64,000 bases of DNA from Oscillospiraceae bacterium (GTDB lineage: Bacteria; Bacillota; Clostridia; Oscillospirales; Ruminococcaceae), in contig WRBI01000005.1 in NCBI GenBank assembly GCA_009784625.1, positions 1-64,000 on the forward strand, in the 5' to 3' direction. The translations under genes were made by a program, and so were the position numbers. A model generated the notes under the pieces. The model was not told where the DNA came from. It was given only the letters and a program-made list of their open reading frames with translations, and searched no databases. Shown one piece after another: positions 23,905 through 32,907 of this stretch. Every line of letters begins with the position of its first letter. The first letter of the stretch is position 1.

Positions 23905-25038
23905 ATGTATACATTGCTTAAACAAGAGGGCAAAGCGCGGCTGGGCAAGTTCGACACGGTACACGGCCAGGTACAGACCCCGGCTTTTATGAACGTCGGA
24001 ACAGCCGCCGCCATCAAAGGCGGGGTAGGCTCAATCGATTTGGCAAACGATCTGAACTGTCAGGTCGAGCTGTGCAACACGTACCACCTACATCTGCGGC
24101 CGGGGGACGACGTGGTCCGCGACCTGGGCGGCCTGCACAAATTCATGAACTGGAAAGGCCCCATCCTCACCGACTCGGGCGGGTTTCAGGTCTTTTCGCT
24201 GGCCAAATTGCGCAAGATCGCCGAAAAAGGCGTCACCTTCCGCTCCCACATCGACGGGCGGGAAATTTTCATGGGCCCGGAAGAGAGTATGCGCATTCAA
24301 TCAAATCTTGCGTCTACCATCGCGATGGCTTTTGATGAGTGTATCGAAAATCCGGCTGAACACGGTTATGTCGAAAAGAGCATCGCGCGGACAACCCGCT
24401 GGCTGGTGCGCTGTAAAGAGGAAATGGCGCGGCTCAGTGCGCTGCCCGACACCATCAACCCACGCCAGCTGTTGTTCGGGATCAACCAGGGCTCTACCTA
24501 TGAAGATTTGCGGATTAAACATATGCAGGAAATCGCACAGCTTGATCTGGACGGCTACGCGATCGGCGGGCTGGCGGTGGGCGAGAGCGCCGAGGAGATG
24601 TACCGGATCATCGACGCGGTCGAGCCGCATATGCCGGCGGATAAAATCCGGTATCTGATGGGGGTTGGCACCCCGGTCAACATAATAGAAGCGGTATGGC
24701 GGGGGGTTGATCTGTTTGACTGCGTAATGCCCAGCCGAAACGGCCGCCACGGCACCGTCTTTACCTGGGAGGGTGTCCGCCTGCTCGGGAACGCCGAATA
24801 CAAGCGGGACGACCGCCCGATTGATCAAAACTGCGGCTGTCCGGCCTGCAAGAACCATTCGCGGGGTTACATCCGCCACCTGTTAAATTACCACGAGATG
24901 CTCGGCTACCGCCTGGCCGTACAGCATAACCTTTATTTTTACAACGAGCTGATGACAAAGATCAGGGAAGAGATCACAGCGGGCAGCTTCGAAGACTTCC
25001 GCGCCCGAATGACCCCGATTTTGGATAAGCGGCTCTGA
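23905..25038 (+). CDS. tgt: Queuine tRNA-ribosyltransferase (tRNA-guanine transglycosylase)
   Basis: ATG at 23905 with GGGAGGAGG upstream (the listed start is 25 codons too early) gives 377 aa, standard length. ILTDSGGFQVFSLAK carries the catalytic base Asp. VDLFDCVMPSRNGRHG carries the nucleophilic Asp and substrate loop. CGCPACKNHSRGYIRH is the zinc site. It exchanges guanine for a queuine precursor at the wobble position of GUN-anticodon tRNAs. yajC follows, a common pairing. A palindromic repeat fills the gap. Confidence 0.97.
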   Translation: MYTLLKQEGKARLGKFDTVHGQVQTPAFMNVGTAAAIKGGVGSIDLANDLNCQVELCNTYHLHLRPGDDVVRDLGGLHKFMNWKGPILTDSGGFQVFSLAKLRKIAEKGVTFRSHIDGREIFMGPEESMRIQSNLASTIAMAFDECIENPAEHGYVEKSIARTTRWLVRCKEEMARLSALPDTINPRQLLFGINQGSTYEDLRIKHMQEIAQLDLDGYAIGGLAVGESAEEMYRIIDAVEPHMPADKIRYLMGVGTPVNIIEAVWRGVDLFDCVMPSRNGRHGTVFTWEGVRLLGNAEYKRDDRPIDQNCGCPACKNHSRGYIRHLLNYHEMLGYRLAVQHNLYFYNELMTKIREEITAGSFEDFRARMTPILDKRL

Positions 25039-25163
25039 ACAGTTGACAATGGACAATGGACAATGGACAATGGACAGTGATGGTAGTCCGCTTTGCGAAC
25101 GTTATTTAAACATCGCGAAGCGATACATTCATTGTCAATTGTACATTGTGCATTGTCAATTGG
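25038..25163. repeat. Palindromic TGACAATGGACAATGG repeat, copy 2
   Basis: Tandem GACAATG units (TTGACAATGGACAATGGACA) and, inverted, CATTGTCAATTGTACATTG flank a short ATCGCGAAGCGAT palindrome. It belongs to the same family as 22883-22998 and begins at the tgt stop codon. Confidence 0.7.
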
Positions 25164-25313
25164 ATTGCCCGCTGGTAAATAACGCTTGCAATGGTAAGTG
25201 TTTTTCGCTATACTATAGCTTGGCTGTAAACTGGTCCGGGGCGGCTTCACTGTTATCCCGGGCGTCAATACCATCATAAAGCGCCGGTTCGGCGCACAGA
25301 AAAGGAGCTTATT

Positions 25314-25760
25314 ATGCACCAATACGTTTTGTTCTTCGGTGGGGGCGAAGGCGATATGCTCGGGATGATGATGCCGCTGATTTTGATGGTGGCCATCTTC
25401 TATCTTTTGCTGATCCGCCCGCAGAAAAAGAGAGAGAAAGCCGCGAGAGAGATGAGAAACTCGGTTGAAGTCGGGGACGAAATCCTGACAATCGGCGGGA
25501 TTCTGGGCCGTGTTGTAGCGGTTAAGGACGACACCCTGCTCATCGAGTCGGGTTCGGCCAACACCAAGCTGAGAATCACAAAGGGCGCGGTTCAGTCTAA
25601 TGTAACGGCGACTGAAAAGATGCATGAAAGACAACAGGAGGCCGCCAAAGCCGCCGCTGCCGCCAAAGAACGCAAAAAAGCCGAAAAGAGCGGCAAGACC
25701 GTCGAGACCGTCGCCGACGCGAAAGAGAAAGAACTGGAAAAGAAGATGGAAAAGGAATAA
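25314..25760 (+). CDS. yajC: YajC preprotein translocase accessory subunit
   Basis: 148 aa with AAAGGAGCTTATT-ATG. A single N-terminal membrane helix (MLGMMMPLILMVAIFYLLL) is followed by IRPQKKREKAAREM and a small beta domain with VEVGDEILTIGGILGRVV, all diagnostic of YajC. The C-terminal third is a long Lys/Ala/Glu helix, longer than in most homologues. It assists the SecDF-YajC complex. Confidence 0.93.
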   Translation: MHQYVLFFGGGEGDMLGMMMPLILMVAIFYLLLIRPQKKREKAAREMRNSVEVGDEILTIGGILGRVVAVKDDTLLIESGSANTKLRITKGAVQSNVTATEKMHERQQEAAKAAAAAKERKKAEKSGKTVETVADAKEKELEKKMEKE

Positions 25761-25873
25761 CCCGAGCACTGGTATACGGCAAACAAGCCCTGCATATAGT
25801 GTAAAGACCACTGCCACCGCCTGAAAAGGCGCTTAGTGGCCTTTCCCAAAACACAGGTGTAGGAGGCGTTTGT

Positions 25874-26287
25874 ATGTCCGGTAAAAGGGTGCAAACCGGT
25901 GAGAGTTCCGGCCTGAGCGCGGTTGCCAGGCCGATACTTATCAGCGTTGTGTTCGGAATTATGGTGTGCATCGGCGTTTTGATGCTGCTCAGCTTTGTGC
26001 TGTCTGTCCGCAGTGTGCCCCACTCGCTGATCAATCCGCTGGCCGTCTTTGCCATATCGGTAGGCGCGCTCACGGCCGGGTTTTGTTGCGCGAAGCTTTT
26101 GCGCCAGGGGGGCCTTGCATACGGTGCGCTGTGCGGCGGGGTGTTTAGCCTGGTCATCATGCTGGCCAGCTTTGGAATCAGCGACAACGGCTTTGGGCTG
26201 ACCGCCCTGTTCAAGATCACCTTTATGATGCTCTCAGCCATGCTGGGCGGCGTCTTTGGGGTGAACATGCGCAGAAAGCGCAAATAA
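25874..26287 (+). CDS. TIGR04086-like membrane protein
   Basis: 137 aa; GTAGGAGGCGTTTGT-ATG. Four hydrophobic segments (for example PILISVVFGIMVCIGVLMLLS and AVFAISVGALTAGFCCAKLL). Small four-helix proteins of this type are often found after yajC in Clostridia and are annotated TIGR04086; function unknown. Identification is by context and topology. A terminator follows. Confidence 0.65.
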   Translation: MSGKRVQTGESSGLSAVARPILISVVFGIMVCIGVLMLLSFVLSVRSVPHSLINPLAVFAISVGALTAGFCCAKLLRQGGLAYGALCGGVFSLVIMLASFGISDNGFGLTALFKITFMMLSAMLGGVFGVNMRRKRK

Positions 26288-26308
26288 TGCCCATCATCAA
26301 TGTCATGC

Positions 26309-26336
26309 CCCGGAGTCCGCCGTTTGGCGGACTCTT
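26309..26336 (+). terminator. Terminator-like hairpin
   Basis: GGAGTCCGCC-GTT-TGGCGGACTC followed by TTTGCGATTT; a strong stem but a weak T-tract. Confidence 0.6.
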
Positions 26337-26343
26337 TGCGATT

Positions 26344-26497
26344 TAGAGGCTGTCGGCAATAAGTTGTCTGGTGGGTTTTCGAACAAATTTAATGCGTTTA
26401 TTGTAACCCTGACGCCCCGCAAGGGCGGCGGGCAGAAAGGGTACGAAATTCGTCGAGAAAACATCAAAACGTTCTATTGTTGACAGCCCCTTAAGAT
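26344..26497. repeat. Short inverted-repeat element (MITE-like)
   Basis: GGCTGTC-gg-CAATA at about 26348 and TATTG-tt-GACAGCC at about 26478 are matching ends of a roughly 150-bp non-coding unit in the 330-bp gap before the SpoIIM-like gene. Only one copy is seen in the window. Confidence 0.45.
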
Positions 26498-26617
26498 ACA
26501 TGTTTAAAATGTACTAGCCCTAACCGGTCACTCATATACTGAACCATTCACCAATTCAAAGGCGGGTAAAGCGTGATTGCGTCGGTGTTTAGTAAAATGT
26601 GAGTGGAGGTAATAAAG

Positions 26618-27265
26618 ATGGCGGCAGGCACGACGGGTGCGGCCAGGCGGCGGTACTACGCCCGGCATATCGCGCATTACACAAAGAAGAACAATACGCT
26701 CATCGGCCTTGGCGCCCTCTTTTTGATCGGTATGATCCTGGGCGCGGTTATCCTGCGCGGGGCGGGGGAGGAGACGGTTGGCCTGCTTGAGCGGGTGGTG
26801 GGCGGGTTTATCACCCGCCGCGCACAGTCGGGGCTGAGCGAAAACTTTTTCTCGGCTTTCGGTTCTTCCATGCTGTTTATACTGGTCTTGTTTGTCAGCG
26901 GGTTTTGCGCGATTGCCCAGCCGGTCATCTTGAGTATACCGCTCATACGCGGCCTTGGCTTTGGGTTTTCGGCGGCATCCCTCTATCTGCGTTACGGCGC
27001 TTCGGCCACCGGGATGGTCGGGGTGCTCATGCTGCCGGGTATGCTTCTCTCAACAGTGGCCATCCTGCTCTGCTGCAGGCAGTCACTCCGCCTTTCCGGC
27101 CGGTTTTTCGCGGCCATCCGCCCGTCGCCAGCAGGCAGCGAACCGGTGTTTTCACTGCGCAACTACTGTTTTGGCTATATATCTGCGGCCTGTTTGGTTG
27201 CCCTTAGCGCCTTTGCGGAAGCCGTTTTATACCTTGCATTTGCAAATTCCATCGTTTTAGGGTAA
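26618..27265 (+). CDS. spoIIM: SpoIIM-family membrane protein
   Basis: ATG at 26618 after GTGGAGGTAATAAAG (215 aa; the track starts five codons early). Cytosolic basic N-terminus (RRRYYARHIAHYTKKN), then about five membrane helices with SMLFILVLFVSGFCAI and IRGLGFGFSAASLYL, the pattern of stage II sporulation protein M/DUF95. In Bacillus SpoIIM works with SpoIID and SpoIIP to remove septal peptidoglycan during engulfment. Gene context here is neutral. Confidence 0.75.
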   Translation: MAAGTTGAARRRYYARHIAHYTKKNNTLIGLGALFLIGMILGAVILRGAGEETVGLLERVVGGFITRRAQSGLSENFFSAFGSSMLFILVLFVSGFCAIAQPVILSIPLIRGLGFGFSAASLYLRYGASATGMVGVLMLPGMLLSTVAILLCCRQSLRLSGRFFAAIRPSPAGSEPVFSLRNYCFGYISAACLVALSAFAEAVLYLAFANSIVLG

Positions 27266-27314
27266 AATGTATTTCACCAAGGGGTACGGACGCAACAGCC
27301 TGCCTGTAGAAATG

Positions 27315-27472
27315 AACCTGTGGTCAATAACGAGAAATGCACACGAGCCGAGCGATTTTTTCGCCAGGCAAGGAAATTTCCCGCAGGAATACTTTGTGTA
27401 TTCCAAGGGGAATTGATGAAGCATAGCGGAAAAATCGCCGATCGGGGGCGTTTTGGGTATTGACCACAGGTT
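27315..27472. repeat. Inverted-repeat element, family B copy 1
   Basis: Perfect 15-bp ends: AACCTGTGGTCAATA (27315-27329) and TATTGACCACAGGTT (27458-27472). The interior contains GGAATACTTTGTGTATTCC, which also occurs in other copies. It fills the gap before recJ. Confidence 0.75.
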
Positions 27473-27502
27473 CCAACACCATCCGCGAAGGGAACTTAAC
27501 TT

Positions 27503-29563
27503 GTGGGAATAAAACAATGGAATGTATCCCGCCCGCGGGAGGATGAAGTCGCCGCGCTCGCTGCGCAGACCGGGCTTTCAACGCTTCTTGCCCGCGTGCT
27601 CTGCGCCAGGGGACAAGGCTCACGCGAGCGGGTAGACGCTCTCTTTGTCGAAGAGACAACACTATCCGACCCTTACCGCATAAAAGATATGGACAAAGCG
27701 GTGGCGCGGATCAGACAGGCGGTCGAGAACAGCGAGCGGATTGCCGTCTTCGGCGACTACGACTGTGACGGAATCACCGCCACCGCCCTGATGACCGGCT
27801 ATCTGCAAGCGGTGGGCGCCAACGTCATCTATTCGGTTCCCGTCCGCGACTTGGACGGCTACGGCCTGAACATGGCCGCCGTCGATTTTTTACACAGCCA
27901 GAAAGTCGACCTCATCCTGACAGTGGATAACGGAATCTCATCCCACAAAGAGATTGAATACGCCGCCGGCCTGGGGATGGACACAGTGGTCACCGATCAT
28001 CACACCCCACAGGCTACTTTGCCGGACGCCGCTGCTGTCATCAACCCGCACCGCGCCGATTGTCAGAGCGGCCTGACCGAGCTTTCAGGCGTGGGGGTGG
28101 CTTTCAAGCTGGTCTGTGCGCTGGAAGACGACTTGACCGGGGACGAGATGCTTGAATATTACGCAGATCTTGCCATGATCGGCAGTGTGGCCGATGTTGT
28201 CCCGCTTTTGGGCGAAAACCGGGTGATTGTCCGCCGGGGGCTGGCGCAGCTCGCACAGTCCGACCGGGTTGGATTAAGCGCATTGATCGAGCGGGTTGGC
28301 CTGTCCGGCAAAGCGCTGACCACCGAGGCGATTGCCTTTAACATCATCCCGCGGCTGAACGCGGTCGGGCGGATGGGTCCTGTGGACGATGCAATTGAGC
28401 TGCTGTTAACCGACGATTACCCCTACGCCTGGGACATCTCAGAGCGGATGGAAGACTTAAACGAACAGCGAAAATCCATCGAGCAGGCCGTCTTCCGTGA
28501 AATCGAGGATAAACTGGCCGCCAACCCGTCCCTGCTGCAAGAGCGGCTGCTGATCCTGGCGGGCAAGGGCTGGCATCACGGGGTGGTCGGAATCGTATCC
28601 TCCCGTGTGATGGAAAAGACCGGCAAGCCCTGTATCCTATTTTCACTGGATGAGACCGAAGCGCGGGGGAGTGCCAGAAGCTTCTGCGGCTTTTCGATGA
28701 TTGAGGCGGTCACCGCCTGTAGTGCGCATTTAAGCCGATACGGCGGCCACACATTGGCCGCGGGGATGAGTGTACCCATCGAACATTATCAAGCTTTTGC
28801 CGATCAGATGCAGGCGTACGCCCGCACACACCACCCATTCATGCCCGCTCTGCCCATCGAGGTCGATTGTCCGCTTAAGCCGAGTGAGCTAAGTGTTGAA
28901 AACATTCGCACACTCGCGGCTATGGAGCCTTACGGAGCCGGGAACAAAGCGCCCTGTTTCCTGATCGAAAGGCTGACCGTTGACCGGATCACCCCAATCT
29001 CGGAGGGCAAGCACATCCGCATTTCCCTAATTGGTGAAAGCACAAGCTTTTCAGCGCTTTATTTTCGCAGGCGGGCCGGGGACTTCCCTTACCAAAGAGG
29101 GGATATGGTTGATCTGGTGGCCAGCGTGACCTTGTCCAATTACGCGGGCAAAACGCAGCTTTCGGTGATTGTCTGTGATATGCGGCCAAGCGGGGTAGAT
29201 CAAACGACCGCTATACGTGAGGGCCAGGCTTACGCCTGTTTTCTGCGGGGTGAGCAGGGTCCGGCCGAAGAAGTGGACTTGCTGCCCACCCGGGAGGATA
29301 TCGCCCTGGTCTATCGTACACTGCGCGGGGCGGGGTGCTACCGGCATTCGGCTGCCGAGCTTTACTACCATCTTCGCGAAAGCGGTATCGGCCACGCCAA
29401 AGTTCTGGCGGCCGTGGATATACTAATCGAGATGAAACTCGTCGAAGCCGGCGAGAAAGGCGGGCTGACCTGCCTGCCCAACCCGCCCAAAGTTGACTTG
29501 GAAGAAAGTGAACTGTTAAACAGGCTGAAAGCGCTAAACCCGATACATAACGAACATCCATAA
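27503..29563 (+). CDS. recJ: Single-stranded-DNA-specific exonuclease RecJ
   Basis: GTG start, 686 aa. DHH phosphoesterase motifs: FGDYDCDGITATALM (motif I), LTVDNGIS (motif II), VVTDHHTP (motif III). DHHA1 region at about 345-460 (GWHHGVVGIVSSR, SRYGGHTLAAGM). An OB domain follows and an additional C-terminal domain of about 120 aa. RecJ degrades 5' ssDNA ends in repair. It heads the recJ-rel-dtd cluster, common in Clostridia; 25 bp to rel. Confidence 0.95.
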   Translation: MGIKQWNVSRPREDEVAALAAQTGLSTLLARVLCARGQGSRERVDALFVEETTLSDPYRIKDMDKAVARIRQAVENSERIAVFGDYDCDGITATALMTGYLQAVGANVIYSVPVRDLDGYGLNMAAVDFLHSQKVDLILTVDNGISSHKEIEYAAGLGMDTVVTDHHTPQATLPDAAAVINPHRADCQSGLTELSGVGVAFKLVCALEDDLTGDEMLEYYADLAMIGSVADVVPLLGENRVIVRRGLAQLAQSDRVGLSALIERVGLSGKALTTEAIAFNIIPRLNAVGRMGPVDDAIELLLTDDYPYAWDISERMEDLNEQRKSIEQAVFREIEDKLAANPSLLQERLLILAGKGWHHGVVGIVSSRVMEKTGKPCILFSLDETEARGSARSFCGFSMIEAVTACSAHLSRYGGHTLAAGMSVPIEHYQAFADQMQAYARTHHPFMPALPIEVDCPLKPSELSVENIRTLAAMEPYGAGNKAPCFLIERLTVDRITPISEGKHIRISLIGESTSFSALYFRRRAGDFPYQRGDMVDLVASVTLSNYAGKTQLSVIVCDMRPSGVDQTTAIREGQAYACFLRGEQGPAEEVDLLPTREDIALVYRTLRGAGCYRHSAAELYYHLRESGIGHAKVLAAVDILIEMKLVEAGEKGGLTCLPNPPKVDLEESELLNRLKALNPIHNEHP

Positions 29564-29588
29564 CCTTAACACAGAAGGTGGTGAAACA

Positions 29589-31784
29589 TTGGACCGCATT
29601 GATGAACTGATCAGGAGCATGAAACAAAATGACGCCCAGTGTGACGCCGATAAGGTCAGGGCCGCGTTCGAGATGGCCGACTCCGCGCACGAGGGCCAGA
29701 TGCGCAAGTCGGGTGAGCCGTACATCATGCACCCGGTCGAGGTGGCCATCATTCTCGCCGATATGGGGATGGACACCGAATCGATTGTGGCCGCCCTGCT
29801 TCACGATGTGGTTGAGGACACCGATATCCCGCTTGAAGATTTGCGCAGACAGTTCGGGGATGAAACCGCCCATCTGGTGGACGGCGTAACAAAACTAAGC
29901 AAGATACCCTTTTCCTCCCGGGAAGAACATCAAGCCGAAAATGTCCGCAAGATGCTGATTGCCATGGCCAAAGATGTGCGGGTCATCATCATCAAGCTGG
30001 CCGACCGGCTGCACAACATGCGCACCATCGAGCATGTTTCCGAGCAGAAACAGCGGGACAAATCCCTTGAGACCATGGAAGTTTACGCCCCCATCGCCCA
30101 CCGGATGGGGATTCGCGCCATCAAAGAAGAACTTGAGGACATCTCGCTGCGCTACCTTGACCCCATCGCCTACCAGGAGATTTCCGCCCGCCTGCAAACC
30201 GGCAAGGAGGAGCGCGAAAAATTTCTAAGCCAGATTTTGCGCAAATTCCAGGAGCGGCTGCAAGGCCATTACAACAACCTTGCCATCGAGGGCAGGGTCA
30301 AGAGCATGTACAGCATCTACCGCAAGCTGTATGTACAGGGCCGCTCGTTTGACGAGATCTTTGATGTATACGCCATACGCGTGCTGGTTGATACGGTTAA
30401 TGAGTGCTACAATGTGCTGGGCGAAGTGCACGATATCTTCCGGCCGATTCCCAACCGGTTCAAGGATTATATCTCGACCCCAAAAGCCAATATGTACCAA
30501 AGCCTGCACACAACTGTTTTTGACAAGTCGGCCACCCCGTTTGAAGTGCAGATCCGCACTTTTGACATGCACCACACCGCCGAGTACGGGATCGCCGCCC
30601 ACTGGAAGTACAAAGTTGGCGTCCGGCAGGGGAAAGACTCGCTCGAAGAGAAGATCGCCTGGGTCCGCCAGCTGCTTGAATCCCAAAAAGATTCTGTGGA
30701 CGCCGGGGATATCATCGGCTCGATCAAGAGTGATTTGACCGCCGACGAAGTATATGTATTCACGCCCAAAGGGGATGTCATATCCCTCCCGCTTGGGGCT
30801 TCGATCATCGACTTTGCCTACGCAATCCACACCGAGGTCGGAAACAGGATGATCGGCGCGAAAATCGACGGGCGGATGGTCTCGCTTGATACGCAGGTGC
30901 ACACCGGCCAGATCATCAACATCATCACCACCAGCGCCAAAGACCACGGGCCCAGCCGCGATTGGATCAACATCGTCAAAACTTCCTCTACCCGTAGCAA
31001 GATCCGCGCCTGGTTCAAAAAAGAGCGGCGGGATGAAAACATCGCGCAAGGCAAAGCCGAGCTGGAAAAAGAGTTCAGGCGCAACAACATCCTGCTTGAC
31101 GACAAAGAGATGGAGGCCTTCCTGATCCGCCTGACCAAAAATCAGCGGCTCAACTCACTGGATGAGTTTTTGGCCGCCCTGGGCTATGGCGGAATATCCC
31201 TGAGCAAGATCATGCCCCGGATCAAAGAGCAGTACCAAAAACTCTATAAAGATACCGAATCGGAAGAAAAACGGCTGCAAAAACAAGTCGAGAAGGCCGC
31301 CGCCCAAAAGCCAAAGGCCGCGACCTCCGCCGTTATTGTCGAGGGGCTTGAAAATTGCCTGACCAAATACTCCAAGTGTTGTAACCCGCTGCCGGGGGAT
31401 CATATTATCGGGTTTATAACCCGCGGCCACGGGGTATCCATCCACACACAGTCCTGCTCAAATGTAGTCGGGCCTATGTTCGATTCCGAGCAGGCCGATC
31501 GATGGGTAGAGTGCCGGTGGGCCGACGTTGTCGAAAGAGAAGAGATGTTCAAATCAACGGTAGACATCTACGGGAAAGACCGGCCCGGTCTGCTCGTTGA
31601 CATCAGCATTGCCCTGAACAACATGCATGTGCCCATCTACGCGCTGACCGCCAAAGAGCAGCCGGGCGAGGGCACGGCCATCCAAATCACTTTTGGCATC
31701 CGCAACACCGAACAGCTCACCCATATCACCCGAAGCCTGCGCAAGATCGCCGGGGTTGACGGGGTCGAGCGCGCCATGCAGTAA
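29589..31784 (+). CDS. relA: Bifunctional (p)ppGpp synthetase/hydrolase Rel
   Basis: TTG start after GAAGGTGGTGAAACA; 731 aa. HD hydrolase domain: EPYIMHPVEVA, LLHDVVEDTD, KLADRLHNMRT. Synthetase domain: RVKSMYSIYRK and YQSLHTTVF. TGS domain: DEVYVFTPKGDVISLP. Zinc-finger/CC region: LTKYSKCCNPLPGDHI. C-terminal ACT: DIYGKDRPGLLVDIS. Both active sites appear intact, so it should make and remove (p)ppGpp in response to amino-acid starvation. Confidence 0.97.
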   Translation: MDRIDELIRSMKQNDAQCDADKVRAAFEMADSAHEGQMRKSGEPYIMHPVEVAIILADMGMDTESIVAALLHDVVEDTDIPLEDLRRQFGDETAHLVDGVTKLSKIPFSSREEHQAENVRKMLIAMAKDVRVIIIKLADRLHNMRTIEHVSEQKQRDKSLETMEVYAPIAHRMGIRAIKEELEDISLRYLDPIAYQEISARLQTGKEEREKFLSQILRKFQERLQGHYNNLAIEGRVKSMYSIYRKLYVQGRSFDEIFDVYAIRVLVDTVNECYNVLGEVHDIFRPIPNRFKDYISTPKANMYQSLHTTVFDKSATPFEVQIRTFDMHHTAEYGIAAHWKYKVGVRQGKDSLEEKIAWVRQLLESQKDSVDAGDIIGSIKSDLTADEVYVFTPKGDVISLPLGASIIDFAYAIHTEVGNRMIGAKIDGRMVSLDTQVHTGQIINIITTSAKDHGPSRDWINIVKTSSTRSKIRAWFKKERRDENIAQGKAELEKEFRRNNILLDDKEMEAFLIRLTKNQRLNSLDEFLAALGYGGISLSKIMPRIKEQYQKLYKDTESEEKRLQKQVEKAAAQKPKAATSAVIVEGLENCLTKYSKCCNPLPGDHIIGFITRGHGVSIHTQSCSNVVGPMFDSEQADRWVECRWADVVEREEMFKSTVDIYGKDRPGLLVDISIALNNMHVPIYALTAKEQPGEGTAIQITFGIRNTEQLTHITRSLRKIAGVDGVERAMQ

Positions 31785-31796
31785 GGGGGATAAGCT

Positions 31797-32258
31797 ATGC
31801 GCATCATACTCCAGCGGGTAAACGCCGCCGCCGTCACCATTAACGGCAAAGACAGGCACGCGGTCGGCGCGGGGCTTGCCGCACTGGTCGGTTTCGGCCA
31901 CGGGGACAGCGAAAAACAGGCCGACTATCTGGCGGCCAAGATGGCCGAACTGCGGATATTCAACGACGAGAACGGACAGATGAACCGCTCACTGCTCGAC
32001 ATTGGGGGCGAGTGCTTGATTGTCCCCAACTTTACCTTGTACGCAAACGCGAAAAAGGGGAGGCGGCCATCTTTCACCGACTCGATGGAACCGGGCAAGG
32101 CAAGTGCTTTGTTCGATTATTTTGTGGATGTCGTCAAGACAAAGGGCGTGGGCGTAAAAACCGGGGAGTTCGGCGCGAGTATGCTGGTTGAAATTGAAAA
32201 CAACGGGCCGGTGACCATCATCCTGGACACAGATGAAATCATGCCGGCCGGCAAATAA
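31797..32258 (+). CDS. dtd: D-aminoacyl-tRNA deacylase
   Basis: 153 aa; ATG after AAGGGGGATAAGCT. Starts MRIILQRVNAAAVTI and ends with the NNGPVTIILDTDE motif, both diagnostic. The first active-site motif, usually SQFTL, reads PNFTL here while the Thr is kept. Hydrolyses D-amino acids from mischarged tRNA. Typical partner of rel in Firmicutes; 12 bp gap. Confidence 0.93.
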   Translation: MRIILQRVNAAAVTINGKDRHAVGAGLAALVGFGHGDSEKQADYLAAKMAELRIFNDENGQMNRSLLDIGGECLIVPNFTLYANAKKGRRPSFTDSMEPGKASALFDYFVDVVKTKGVGVKTGEFGASMLVEIENNGPVTIILDTDEIMPAGK

Positions 32259-32277
32259 TCGACAGGGGGCGTGTCAG

Positions 32278-32907
32278 GTGAACCTTACCATCATACCGGC
32301 CGGGATGCTGGGTACCAACTGCTATCTGCTCCGCTCGGAATCGGGCAATGCCGCGCTCATCGACCCCGGCGGCCAGCCGGAAAAGATCGCGGATATCCTT
32401 GAGCGCGCGGGCGGAAAGCTCAAGTACATCCTGCTCACCCACGGCCACTACGATCACACCGGCGGGGTGAAATATCTGATCGAAAAATACCCCGAAGCCG
32501 AGTGCTTTATCGGGAAAGGCGACAAAGAGCTGCTGGTTGACCGGGAAAAGGCGGCCTTCATGCTCCGCGGGCTGGACTGGGATACTTACCACCTGCCCCA
32601 AACAAAAGAGCTGAGCGAGGGCGACGAGATCACGCTGGATGAAATAACCATAAAAGTGATCGAGACCCCCGGCCACAGCGTGGGCGGTGTCTGCTATATA
32701 ACCGGCGACCTCATCTTCTCGGGGGATACGCTTTTCCTGGAAACCGTCGGCCGGTGTGACCTTTACGGCGGCGACTTCGACGTTCTGCGAAGCTCGCTGG
32801 CCCGGCTGTCCGCGCTGGAGGGCGACTTTACCGTTTATCCCGGTCACGGCGAGCCGACCACACTCAGCCATGAGCGGCAGCACAACCCGTATATGAACGG
32901 CAGATGA
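32278..32907 (+). CDS. MBL-fold metal hydrolase (YqgX/GloB-like)
   Basis: GTG at 32278 with CAGGGGGCGTGTCAG upstream; 209 aa. Metal ligands are in order: LTHGHYDHTGG, TPGHSVGGV, FSGDTLF and YPGHGEPTT. Small stand-alone members of this group act as hydroxyacylglutathione-type or bacillithiol-linked hydrolases; the substrate here is not known. Its stop overlaps the hemZ start by ATGA. Confidence 0.9.
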   Translation: MNLTIIPAGMLGTNCYLLRSESGNAALIDPGGQPEKIADILERAGGKLKYILLTHGHYDHTGGVKYLIEKYPEAECFIGKGDKELLVDREKAAFMLRGLDWDTYHLPQTKELSEGDEITLDEITIKVIETPGHSVGGVCYITGDLIFSGDTLFLETVGRCDLYGGDFDVLRSSLARLSALEGDFTVYPGHGEPTTLSHERQHNPYMNGR

